Assembly (NCBI GenBank): GCA_002476625.1 | Contig: DLLC01000070.1 | Span: forward strand, 41,389 to 105,388 | Direction: 5' to 3' | DNA length: 64,000 nt | Origin: Porphyromonadaceae bacterium UBA7572 | Lineage (GTDB): Bacteria; Bacteroidota; Bacteroidia; Bacteroidales; Muribaculaceae | Shown: positions 44,081-53,100 of the stretch, piece by piece | Position numbering within the stretch: the stretch's first letter is position 1 | Layout: each line of letters starts with the position of its first letter | Notes under the pieces: generated by a model | What the model was told of the DNA's origin: nothing | The model's database searches: none | What the model saw: only the letters and a program-made list of their open reading frames with translations | Program-made: the position numbers and the translations under genes

Positions 44081-45036
44081 CAAAACAACGTATCGACACA
44101 TTCGACATAGCACGCGCCATTTGTATTCTGCTTGTGGTGATCGGGCACTTCAACCCCGACAATGCGCCTGTATGGTGGAAAAACATCAACGCCTGCATCT
44201 ATTCTTTTCACATGCCCATGTTTTTGTTTATCAGTGGGTTTATTTACTCCTATCGCAACAAACAGAGCAGCTATCTGTCTTTTATCGGAAAAAAAGTGAA
44301 GCGACTGTTTGTGCCATATCTCATCACATCATTCATCGTAATCAGCATCAAACTCCTTACGCAAGGCAACGCTTATGTGGAACATCCCGTAACAGCCCAC
44401 ACCTATCTTGAAGCGCTCTATCTGCCTGCCGCAGGCTACTATTTATGGTTTGTGTGGGCACTGTTCATCATGCTGGCTGTAGTCCACATTTTCCATAGCC
44501 ACATAGCTCATGCGCTTCTGTTGGTTCTCTCAGTGTGGTTATACTTTCTCCCGTTTGATTTTCCACCCACATTCTGCTTGAAGGAATTTCAAAGACATTG
44601 GCCATACTTTATGTGTGGCGTGGTGCTTGCCGAGTATGAAATTCGCAAAGTGCTGCACACTAAATGGTTTTGGTGTGCATCCATCATCGGCTACGCAGCG
44701 CTCTATTACTTCCTCAACCCCACAGGGCATACGCAATATTTCATCATTGCCATTGTCGGAATTGGAATGGTGAATAGTGTATCGTGCATTCTCAATCCGC
44801 TCACTTGGGCAAAACAGCGTATTTTTTTGCCTATTTCCATGGCAAGCTTCACCATCTATCTCTACCACACCACATTCAGTGGCTTTGCAAAAGCCGCTCT
44901 CATAAAATCACCGATGCTCGACGAATGGTTTATCGCTAAAGCGCTAATTGTGATACTCTGTGGCGTGATTTTTCCTCTGATTATGTATCGAGCAGTGAAA
45001 AAAGTGCCCATTTTAAAGTGGGCAATCGGTGAATAA
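44077..45036 (+). CDS. acyltransferase family 3 membrane protein
   Basis: The 319-residue protein has about ten helices. It starts with the AT3 pattern RIDTFDIARAICILLVVIGH, with the catalytic-type histidine in VIGHF. HMPMFLFISGFIYSY follows in helix 2. Probable O-acetyltransferase or similar for the polysaccharide. The ATG overlaps the stop of the mosaic pseudogene by four bases, so its translation may have depended on that frame. It lies between the two 329-bp direct repeats and would be lost by recombination between them. Confidence 0.88.
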   Translation: MTKQRIDTFDIARAICILLVVIGHFNPDNAPVWWKNINACIYSFHMPMFLFISGFIYSYRNKQSSYLSFIGKKVKRLFVPYLITSFIVISIKLLTQGNAYVEHPVTAHTYLEALYLPAAGYYLWFVWALFIMLAVVHIFHSHIAHALLLVLSVWLYFLPFDFPPTFCLKEFQRHWPYFMCGVVLAEYEIRKVLHTKWFWCASIIGYAALYYFLNPTGHTQYFIIAIVGIGMVNSVSCILNPLTWAKQRIFLPISMASFTIYLYHTTFSGFAKAALIKSPMLDEWFIAKALIVILCGVIFPLIMYRAVKKVPILKWAIGE

Positions 45037-45142
45037 GCCCATAATGATTTTTTTGGGGCAAGGAAATAGTCCCTATTCGCATCTATTCATAATAAAACGG
45101 CAAAATTTTCCGTTATTGTAAAAATAAATAAAGTAAAGCGAT

Positions 45143-45471
45143 AGCCTATGGCACAAAAGATTTTACTTGTCAACAAATTCTACTACCCGCGCGGAGGCGA
45201 CTGTGTGGTGATGATGAACACCGAGTCGATGCTGCTCTCGGCAGGATATGATGTAGCGGTGTTTGCCATGCAGTATCCAGGCACAGCAGACTCTCCTTAT
45301 AAGAGATACTTCGCAAATGAAGTGAATTTCAGTGGCGGCATATCCGAAAAGCTGAATGGGCTGAAGCGCACATTGGGCTTGGGCGACATACGCGTATCGT
45401 TTGAGCGCATTCTTGACGATTTCCAACCAGATGTAGTGCACCTGCACAACATTCATTCCTATCTCTCCCCC
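45143..45471 (+). repeat. 329-bp direct repeat, copy 2
   Basis: 5' end of the intact family 4 glycosyltransferase gene plus five preceding bases (AGCCT). Partner of 43124-43452. Confidence 0.9.
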
Positions 45472-46353
45472 ATTGTGGCACAGATGGCGCATGAGCGAGG
45501 CATTCGTGTGGTGTGGACACTGCACGACTATAAATTGCTGTGCCCTGCCTACACTTGCACACGCGAAGGCCACCCCTGCGAACTTTGCTACACCGACAAA
45601 AGCAATGTGCTCAAGCACCGATGCATGAAAGGGTCGCTGGCAGCAAGTGCTATCGCCTGGCTTGAGGCGAAATGGTGGAGCCTAAAACGGCTTGAGGCCA
45701 TCACCGACACTTTTATTTGCCCAAGCGAGTTTATGGCATCTAAAATGCAGCTCGGAGGGTTCGGTAAGCAGAAACTAAAAGTGCTGTGCAATTTCATCGA
45801 CCCTCAAAAACTCGCCCTTCTTCAGCGCACCGACGGAAGCGAGCGGAGCCACTACTACTGCTATGTGGGCCGACTGTCGGAAGAAAAAGGTGTGCGCACG
45901 CTGCTTGAAGCCGCCAAAGGCATTCACCATGAGTTGCGCATAGCTGGTGGTGGTCCGCTTGCCGACGAGCTAAAAGAAAAATATGCAGCATTTCCTCACA
46001 TCAAGTTTCTCGGTCACCTCGATGCTAAAGGCATTGCCTCGCTGCTGAGCAAAGCCAAATGTTCTGTAATCCCCTCAGAATGGTACGAAAACAATCCCCT
46101 CAGCGTGATAGAATCGCTTTGTGCGGGCACCCCCGTAGTGGGAGCGGAAATTGGCGGCATTCCCGAACTGATTGACGAATCCACGGGCATCACCTTCGAG
46201 TCGGGCAATGCTGAAGCTCTTGCCGCCGCCATCGGAAAGGCCATGGACAAGCAATGGAGCCACCAAGCCATCAAGGACTGTTCCATCAGCCGCTTCTCGC
46301 CAGAGGGCCACCTAAGGGATTTAACGAATATTTACAACACATCAAAACACTGA
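45148..46353 (+). CDS. family 4 glycosyltransferase (intact copy)
   Basis: The 401-residue GT-B enzyme opens with MAQKILLVNKFYYPRGGD, then DVVHLHNIHSYLSP and TLHDYKLLCPAYTC. A cysteine-rich insert follows (CTREGHPCELCYTDK, about residues 140-160), typical of a Bacteroidota capsule GT4 group. The donor domain has YVGRLSEEKGVRTLLEAA, IAGGGPLADEL and PSEWYENNPLSVIESLCAGTPVVG. A 111-base AT-rich spacer precedes it. Its first 108 codons are duplicated in the mosaic pseudogene upstream. Confidence 0.92.
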   Translation: MAQKILLVNKFYYPRGGDCVVMMNTESMLLSAGYDVAVFAMQYPGTADSPYKRYFANEVNFSGGISEKLNGLKRTLGLGDIRVSFERILDDFQPDVVHLHNIHSYLSPIVAQMAHERGIRVVWTLHDYKLLCPAYTCTREGHPCELCYTDKSNVLKHRCMKGSLAASAIAWLEAKWWSLKRLEAITDTFICPSEFMASKMQLGGFGKQKLKVLCNFIDPQKLALLQRTDGSERSHYYCYVGRLSEEKGVRTLLEAAKGIHHELRIAGGGPLADELKEKYAAFPHIKFLGHLDAKGIASLLSKAKCSVIPSEWYENNPLSVIESLCAGTPVVGAEIGGIPELIDESTGITFESGNAEALAAAIGKAMDKQWSHQAIKDCSISRFSPEGHLRDLTNIYNTSKH

Positions 46354-46380
46354 TATTCAATATTTTTGCGCACAATTATC

Positions 46381-46408
46381 GTGCATAAGTATACAATCAT
46401 TTATGCAC
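46381..46408. promoter_or_regulatory. inverted repeat, possible operator or terminator
   Basis: GTGCATAA (46381-46388) and TTATGCAC (46401-46408) are perfect 8-base arms with a 12-base spacer. The right arm lies where the -33 element of the following promoter should be, so it could be an operator. A T-rich stretch follows, so it could also end the glycosyltransferase transcript. Confidence 0.45.
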
Positions 46409-46424
46409 TATAATTATTTTTTCG

Positions 46425-46433
46425 TAACTTTGC
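46425..46433 (+). promoter_or_regulatory. -7 element of the radical SAM gene
   Basis: TAACTTTGC, 55 bases before the start codon. A short hairpin GCACAC-TTTG-GTGTGC lies in the leader (about 46444-46459). Confidence 0.5.
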
Positions 46434-46488
46434 ACAATTATGCGGCACACTTTGGTGTGCTTTGATTACGTACGTATAAGCATCGAAT

Positions 46489-47502
46489 ATGAAAAATATA
46501 GTTCAAGGTAGTCTGATTACCACATTCCGCTGCAATGCAAAGTGCAACATGTGCAACATCTGGAAGCACCAGACCAAGCCGACAGAGGAAATAGACCCGT
46601 CATTCTACGAGAAGCTGCCTGCCGGCTTAAGAATCAACATCACCGGCGGTGAAGCCACTATCCGACAGGATATCGACAAAATTTTCGAGATCCTCTATCC
46701 AAAGTCGTCGTTGCTCGAATTAAGCACCAATGGCTACAACACAGATAAAATTGTGGCTTTGGCCAACAAATACCCCAACATTCTTATTCGCGTGAGTGTG
46801 GAGGGACTCCCCAAAATCAACGATGAAAAAAGAGGGCTGAACAATGGGTTTGACCACGCTTTGCGCACAATGCTCGAGTTGAAAAAGACCAAGTGCAAAA
46901 ACATTGGCTTCTCTGTAGTGATTTCTCCCGACAACTATATGGATCTCGTGTCGCTCTACGAGCTTTGCGTGGCACTTGATGTGGAACTGGGCAACTCTGC
47001 CGTGCACAACAGCTGGTATTTCCATAAGGACGACAACCAAGTGGAGAGCGAAGAGGCGCTAAAGCAGCACGAACTGTTCGTGAAAGCACTGCTCACCAGT
47101 AAGCGCCGTCACCTGAAGGACCGCTTAAAAGACTACGGACGCGCCTACTTCAACCGATCCATTCACCGCAGGCTTCGTGGCGACGAGGCTGGCTACCGTC
47201 CTGCTTGTGGCGCGCTCACCGACTTCTTCTTCATCGACCCATGGGGCAACGTGTCGCCTTGCAACGGCAGCGGTGAAGAGTGGATAATCGGCAACATTAA
47301 GGAAAACAGCTGGGAGGAAATCATGGACACGAACAGCAAAAAATACCAAGAGGCATTGGAAAAAGTGCGTTCTTGCCGCCGCAACTGCACCTTTATCGTC
47401 ACCGAGCGTCACGACATGGTGCGCCGTCCATGGATACCCATCAAGTGGATTATCAAGAATATGTGGCGAGCACGCAAAGGCAAAGACCTCTGCTGGGACT
47501 AA
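46489..47502 (+). CDS. radical SAM protein with SPASM-like C-terminus
   Basis: The 337-residue protein has the radical SAM cluster motif C15-x3-C19-x2-C22 (FRCNAKCNMCNIW), the GGE motif (INITGGEATIRQDI) and the barrel strands expected. The C-terminal region has further cysteines (RPACGALTDFFFIDPWGNVS, SPCNGSG, VRSCRRNC) in the pattern of a shortened SPASM auxiliary cluster. SPASM proteins often modify peptides, but others dehydrogenate or epimerise sugars or alcohols. Standing between two glycosyltransferases with its own promoter, it may act on a sugar or nucleotide-sugar of this polysaccharide. The substrate is unknown, and no small precursor peptide gene was seen beside it. Confidence 0.85.
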   Translation: MKNIVQGSLITTFRCNAKCNMCNIWKHQTKPTEEIDPSFYEKLPAGLRINITGGEATIRQDIDKIFEILYPKSSLLELSTNGYNTDKIVALANKYPNILIRVSVEGLPKINDEKRGLNNGFDHALRTMLELKKTKCKNIGFSVVISPDNYMDLVSLYELCVALDVELGNSAVHNSWYFHKDDNQVESEEALKQHELFVKALLTSKRRHLKDRLKDYGRAYFNRSIHRRLRGDEAGYRPACGALTDFFFIDPWGNVSPCNGSGEEWIIGNIKENSWEEIMDTNSKKYQEALEKVRSCRRNCTFIVTERHDMVRRPWIPIKWIIKNMWRARKGKDLCWD

Positions 47503-47529
47503 TCGCTTCTATCCGCTACAAGCAAAATC

Positions 47530-48627
47530 ATGACCAAGATTGCTGTAATCGGGACACGGGGGTTCCCTGGCATACAGGGGGGAGTGGAAATGCACTGTGA
47601 GAACATATACCCGCGCATGACGGGCGTCGATATCACCGTGTTTCGCCGCAAACCCTACCTCACTGAGGCTTCCATGGCATCTTACCCCGGAATCTCTTTC
47701 ATCGACTTGCCCTCCACACGCATCAAGGGATTTGAGGCGGTGTTCCACACTTTTATCAGCGCCTGCCACTGCATCGTGAGCAGGCCATCGGTGGTGCATA
47801 TCCACAACATCGGTCCAGCCATGTTCGCCCCGTTGCTCCGTCTGGCAGGGCTCAAGGTGGTGCTCACCTACCACAGTCCCAACTATGAGCACAAGAAGTG
47901 GGGGCCACTGGCACGCACACTCCTGAAAATGAGCGAGGCGCTGGCATTGCGGTACAGCAACCACATCATTTTCGTGAACAAGTTTCAACGGGAAAAATTT
48001 TCCGATAAGGTGAAGAAAAAATCATCGTATGTGCCTAACGGAATCCCGGAGGCCACACGCAGCACAGCCACCGACTTCCTCGCCAGGCACGGCATAAAGC
48101 CAGGGAAGTATGTCCTGAGCGTGGGGCGCATCACACCCGAAAAAGGCTTTGAATACCTTATCGAGGCAGCGCAGCAAATGCCCGAAATCAGCCAAGTGGT
48201 GATAGCCGGGGCAAGCGACCACGATTCCTCGTATTTTCAGACGCTCAAGCGGCTCGACACCCACGGAAAAGTGGTGTTCACCGGCTTTACATCGGGCGAA
48301 GACCTGCGCCAGCTCTACAGCCACGCGCGCCTCTATGTACTGTCGTCGGTGAACGAGGGCTTCCCGCTCGTGCTGCTCGAGGCCATGGCCTATGGGCTTC
48401 CGCTCACCGTGAGCGACATTCCTGCCACCCATCTTGTGGAATTACCACAAGCCACCTATTTCCAGAAGGCCAACGCCCAGGCCATGCGCCAGTGCATAGC
48501 CCGCCAGCTGGAGTCCAACCCACAAAGCGGCGCCCCTTCCACATACAACCTCGCTGACTTCAACTGGCAGACCATCGCCTCACGCACTCAAGCCATTCTG
48601 GAGCAAGCAGCACAAAGCCGAGAATAA
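47530..48627 (+). CDS. family 4 glycosyltransferase (DUF1972-type N-terminus)
   Basis: The 365-residue GT-B enzyme opens with KIAVIGTRGFPGIQGGVEMH, the start typical of DUF1972 rhamnosyltransferase-like proteins. The donor domain has SVGRITPEKGFEYLIEAA, VVIAGASDHDS and NEGFPLVLLEAMAYGLPLTV, with the EX7E-type motif. It lies 27 bases after the radical SAM gene and probably shares its transcript. It is the last gene of the polysaccharide region. The acceptor and sugar cannot be read. Confidence 0.9.
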   Translation: MTKIAVIGTRGFPGIQGGVEMHCENIYPRMTGVDITVFRRKPYLTEASMASYPGISFIDLPSTRIKGFEAVFHTFISACHCIVSRPSVVHIHNIGPAMFAPLLRLAGLKVVLTYHSPNYEHKKWGPLARTLLKMSEALALRYSNHIIFVNKFQREKFSDKVKKKSSYVPNGIPEATRSTATDFLARHGIKPGKYVLSVGRITPEKGFEYLIEAAQQMPEISQVVIAGASDHDSSYFQTLKRLDTHGKVVFTGFTSGEDLRQLYSHARLYVLSSVNEGFPLVLLEAMAYGLPLTVSDIPATHLVELPQATYFQKANAQAMRQCIARQLESNPQSGAPSTYNLADFNWQTIASRTQAILEQAAQSRE

Positions 48628-48632
48628 AAGCC

Positions 48633-48662
48633 AGTAGGGACGCGAAATATCGCGTCCCTACT
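48633..48662. repeat. dispersed palindrome, copy 2 (30 bases)
   Basis: AGTAGGGACGCGA (48633-48645), loop AATA, TCGCGTCCCTACT (48650-48662): perfect 13-base arms, six bases after the glycosyltransferase stop. The core equals that at 10391-10408. It has no T run, so it is not a standard terminator. Confidence 0.85.
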
Positions 48663-48730
48663 CTAACTTCTAATCTCTAATTTCTAATCTCTAACTTCTA
48701 ATCTCTAATTTCTAATCTCTAATTTCTAAT
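48661..48730. repeat. 14-bp minisatellite, five copies
   Basis: Five head-to-tail units of CTCTAAYTTCTAAT with only one C/T variation, order C,T,C,T,T. It begins in the right arm of the palindrome and ends in the stop codon region of ychF. Confidence 0.9.
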
Positions 48731-49830
48731 TACACATTGAAACGGAACACCACGATGTCGCCGTCCTGAAACACATAGTCTTTGCCCTCAATGTGCATCT
48801 TGCCAGCCTCCTTCACGGCAGCCTCGCTGCCATAGGCTATGTAGTCGTCATACTTGATAACCTCGGCACGGATAAAGCCCCGCTCAAAGTCGGTGTGAAT
48901 CACGCCTGCGCACTGCGGAGCCTTGCTCCCCTTGTGGAAAGTCCAGGCGCGCACCTCTTTAGGCCCGGCGGTGAGGAATGTTTCGAGATTGAGCAACGCG
49001 TAGGCGCTTTTAATCAGGCGGTTCACGCCACTTTCCTTCAAGCCTATTTCCTGAAGAAACATCTGGCGCTCCTCATAGGTTTCAAGCTCAGCGATTTCAC
49101 TCTCAGTTTGAGCCGCAATCACCAAGATTTGCGCATTCTCGTCCTTCACAGCCTCGCGCACCGCCTCCACATAGGCATTGCCACCGGCAGCCGCGGTGTC
49201 GTCCACATTACAAACGTAGAGCACAGGCTTGTTGGTGAGCAAAAACAGGTCGTGCGCCACCTTCTGCTCCTCCTTCGACTCAAGTTGCACCATGCGCGCG
49301 TTCTTGCCTTGCGAGAGCACATCACGGTAGCGGCTCATCACCTCAAACTGGAGCTTGGCATCGCGGTCGCCAGCTTTAGCCATCTTCTCAATGCGAGATA
49401 TGCGACTTTCAATCGTCTCCAGGTCGCGGAGCTGAAGCTCTGTGTCGATCACCTCCTTGTCGCGCACAGGGTCCACGCTTCCGTCCACGTGGGTCACATT
49501 GTCGTCGTCGAAGCAGCGGAGCACATGAATGATGGCGTCGGTCTCGCGGATATTTGCCAGAAACTTATTGCCCAGGCCCTCACCCTTGCTTGCGCCCTTC
49601 ACCAGGCCGGCTATGTCCACAATTTCTACGGTGGTGGGCACAATACGCTCCGGGTGCACGAGCTCGGCAAGTTTATTGAGGCGCTCATCCGGAACGGTGA
49701 TAACGCCCACATTAGGCTCTATTGTACAGAAAGGGAAGTTTGCCGACTGCGCCTTGGCGTTCGACAGACAGTTGAAAAGCGTGGACTTTCCCACATTGGG
49801 AAGCCCCACGATACCACATTGGAGTGCCAT
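48730..49830 (-). CDS. ychF: redox-regulated ATPase YchF
   Basis: Obg-family P-loop protein, 366 residues, cytosolic, which binds ribosomes and prefers ATP over GTP in studied cases. G1 is GLPNVGKST at residues 9-17, and a DIAGLVKGASKGEGLGN segment follows. The NxxE-type G4 replaces NKxD, as expected for YchF. The C-terminal TGS domain ends in KDYVFQDGDIVVFRFNV. It converges on the polysaccharide region, and its stop codon lies at the edge of the 14-bp repeat array. Confidence 0.95.
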   Translation of the reverse strand: MALQCGIVGLPNVGKSTLFNCLSNAKAQSANFPFCTIEPNVGVITVPDERLNKLAELVHPERIVPTTVEIVDIAGLVKGASKGEGLGNKFLANIRETDAIIHVLRCFDDDNVTHVDGSVDPVRDKEVIDTELQLRDLETIESRISRIEKMAKAGDRDAKLQFEVMSRYRDVLSQGKNARMVQLESKEEQKVAHDLFLLTNKPVLYVCNVDDTAAAGGNAYVEAVREAVKDENAQILVIAAQTESEIAELETYEERQMFLQEIGLKESGVNRLIKSAYALLNLETFLTAGPKEVRAWTFHKGSKAPQCAGVIHTDFERGFIRAEVIKYDDYIAYGSEAAVKEAGKMHIEGKDYVFQDGDIVVFRFNV

Positions 49831-49859
49831 ATTCTTATATCATTATTTTGTTTCTGGAT

Positions 49860-49891
49860 GCAAAGTTACAAAAAACTTTAGCATTAGCCAA
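49860..49891 (-). promoter_or_regulatory. predicted ychF promoter
   Basis: Minus-strand TTG (49891-49889), 20 bases, TAACTTTGC (49868-49860), 29 bases before the start codon. Confidence 0.6.
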
Positions 49892-50036
49892 TCATGCGCG
49901 CCCATAGCCGTGCTCTCCGTAGCGAACACTCCCATGGCAAGCCTACCGCAATCACTAATTGACTGAAAATAATGCGTTTTTCTAAAAAAAAGAACCGAAA
50001 ATGGAGACAATTGGACAAAAATGGATAAAAAATGAC

Positions 50037-50045
50037 TAACTTTGC
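50037..50045 (+). promoter_or_regulatory. -7 element of the 1522-residue cargo gene
   Basis: TAACTTTGC, 56 bases before the start. The nearest TTG (50011-50013) is 23 bases upstream, longer than ideal. Confidence 0.5.
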
Positions 50046-50101
50046 AAACTACAATAAAAATCTAACTCAACTACTATAAATTTAGACACAATATAATAAA
50101 A

Positions 50102-53100
50102 ATGAGGAGTAAAACAGGAATGTCTCGCATCAAGCGATTCTTTATCCTTGTAGCCGCCACGGGCATGATTGCAGCACACAGCAGCCGAGTGATGGCGCAG
50201 GACACAAACGCCAACGATGATCGGATGGAAGTAACTCAGCCCGAAGGCTTAGACGACCTGAAGGGCATCGACATCACGTCGGGCGACATCAAGAAATATT
50301 TCTCCACAGAGCGCCCAGAAGACCTCTCAAAGCAGGTGGTCATCTACAACGTTGGAGCAAAGAAATTTCTCAACATAGGTAACTACTGGGGCACACATGC
50401 CACACTGAGCGATGTGCCACACATCTTCTGGCTTCAGCGCCACAGCGACGATAAGTACACCCACAGCGAGTATATCCGCTACCCTGAAGCTGCATCCAAC
50501 GGCTTATCCAGCAACAACAAGAGCATCATCACCTCACTGCTTGAGCTCACATCGATGAAGATCGGCAGCATGGAAGGCAGTGGCAGAAGCCATTCGGCCT
50601 ACACAATGGCGAAAATCGTGGGCAGCGACGGCTCGGAAAGCCCCATCACATTCACCGACCAGGCCACAGGGCAGAGCGTGACCTGCTCGGCCGACGAGCC
50701 CTACACGCCCAATGGCAACAAGTTCACCTCCGGCGACATAGCCATTGACTTCGCCAACCAGCAGTTGGCGCTGGAAATGGACCTCACAGGCGTCACAACA
50801 AGCGCGAGCCTTGAAAACATGCTCACCATTGGCCAAGACATCAGCAATTGGAATGGGGGTAGCAACACCAAGCTGCATTTCTACGCAAAGATGGACGGCA
50901 AAAACTACATATTGCGAATCCAATTTATAGATAACGGCAGGTACGCCGAAGCCACCAACAAGTATGAATTCTATTCCTCAACCCCCATCATCAAAGTGAC
51001 GCTTGACGCCAACGGCCTATATGTGAACGGCGAGCGCCTGTATTACACCGGCCAGCCTATAAATGCGCCCCTTGCGCAGGCAGAAGCACTCACCGTGGCC
51101 AACACCTATGGCGGCGGCAGTGGCGCCACCCACACCGACCTGCGCCTCGTGGCACCAAAGCAAGCCTCTGCCACCGACATGCTCGCCGGCGACATCACCC
51201 TGACAGAGACCGGCACCACCACCAAGGCCACTGATGGCAAGTTTGCCCCCGATGGCGCGCTATTCCTCACGGAAAGCGATGTTAACTTCGGCTCGCAAAA
51301 GCTGATTGTGGACATCGACATGTCCACCGCCACCCATTCCACCGACAACAATGAGAACACGCTTTCCATTGGAGGCGACATCAAGACGTGGAAATCCACC
51401 ACAGCCCCAAACATGCACCTATACTTCAATGGCTGGCCCCGATTCAACGACCAAGGAAAATACGACTCAAGCGTCGATTACCAAAAAGACAAAGGATACC
51501 GCTTCCATATCGACTTCACTTCGCAAAACGGACAGTATAAAGACTACACCGACCAAGCATCGAAAGACGCTGGTTCAAATAGTGAGATATTTATTCCCAC
51601 AGAAAATCTTATCACCATCAGCACTGCCGATGGCGACAAGAAAGTGGTGCGCGTGGAGCTAAGTGAAGAAGGCGGCCTGTGCATAGGCGGCAAAAAAATA
51701 GAGAACTCCACCACAAAAGCATACGTGGAAGCCTTGCTGGCACTCACTCACATTCAGGTGGGTAGCGCATCAGAAACAAGAGGCATAGAAGGCAATAAAT
51801 GCCACTCCACTTTCTACGGCATTCGCACGGAGAATCTATCAACCGTCTTATCCGACAAGACCCTCTCCACCACCACCACCGATGAAGGCTTCACGTCGGA
51901 GCCATTTGCATTAAGCGACTACACATTCACCACCACTATCGACGTGGCCACTTGCCAGAAGGCTGGCGAAACAGCCCTCTCCATCGGGAAGAGCCCAAGC
52001 GAATGGTACACCGCCGCTCCCGGCCATGAGAATCTGCACATGCTCTTCCACGGCAAAATGGCAGACGGAAGCTATGTGCTGCAGGTGTCGTATGCGGCCA
52101 CAGGCTATAGCGATGACGTCAACACCCGCTACATAGCCTCGGCCGACGGAAAGTTCAACGTGGCATACTCCAAGAATGGCCTCTACATCAACGGCACCCC
52201 CGTATTTCTCGCCGACAATGTGTCGCTTGTAGATGCCGCAACTTACACATCAGGCAAAGAGGGAGATATAGTGCTTTACACCGCCGACGACTGCGGACAC
52301 CTACTCATCGACACCGATGGCAAATACACAATCAACGAGGAGAGCGGAACAGGCATAAAGACATCGCAAAACAATTATCTCTATACAGAGGACCAGAACG
52401 GCACTTTCCCCGTGTTCATCACAATGCGAAACATCAAGGAGACCACCAGTGGCGGCAAGGAAGGTAAGTTCTTAGCCTGGACCTCGTCGAAAGACAACAC
52501 AAGAAGCTATGGCAACATTGGCGTATTCACCGACCGCGGTCTGCCCGAAGACCAAAGCAACCCTGAACTGTCGCTCGGACTGGCACAATGGACGTTTGCC
52601 CCTGTGACCAACTGCACGGCCAGCACTGGCAACATCTACACCATGTCGATCACAGTGAAGCACGAAATACTCATGGAGCAGAAAGACGCCGACGCCCCTA
52701 AAGGGTTTGACATCCTGACTAAGCCAGCCGGCACAAAGCTGTATCTGGCTGCGAACCAAGACTATGTGTACTCCAACAACCTCAAAGACGAGCACAATGG
52801 CCGCTATTACGACGATTCCAGCGAGGCTCGTATCGCCGACATCAACAGCTGCGAGGGTATGGAGCTGGGCGATGAGGCACAGACCAGCGATTTTGCACAC
52901 TGGAAAGTGTTCTCTCTCGCTGAATACTACAAGCTGTTTGAGAGCCAGGCAAGCGAGATGACGAAAATGGTGGACATGACGTTCTGGCTTAAAGACCCCG
53001 ACTTCAAGCGCGAGCAGTCAGACCTCAAACACTGGTTCATCGACGACAATCTCGCTAACGGAAAAACACACATCGGCTACGATGAGTGCTACAAGGTAAC

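Noticed and set aside
48633..48662. Rho-independent terminator for the last glycosyltransferase
   Set aside because: The stem is perfect but no T run follows on either strand, and the core recurs elsewhere as a repeat.
48661..48730. CRISPR-like appearance of the regular 14-bp repeats
   Set aside because: Units are directly adjacent without spacers and are too short. No cas genes are present.
48793..49881. Plus-strand open frame of 362 codons
   Set aside because: Antisense to ychF. Its length comes from the biased codon use of ychF, and its translation has no domain.
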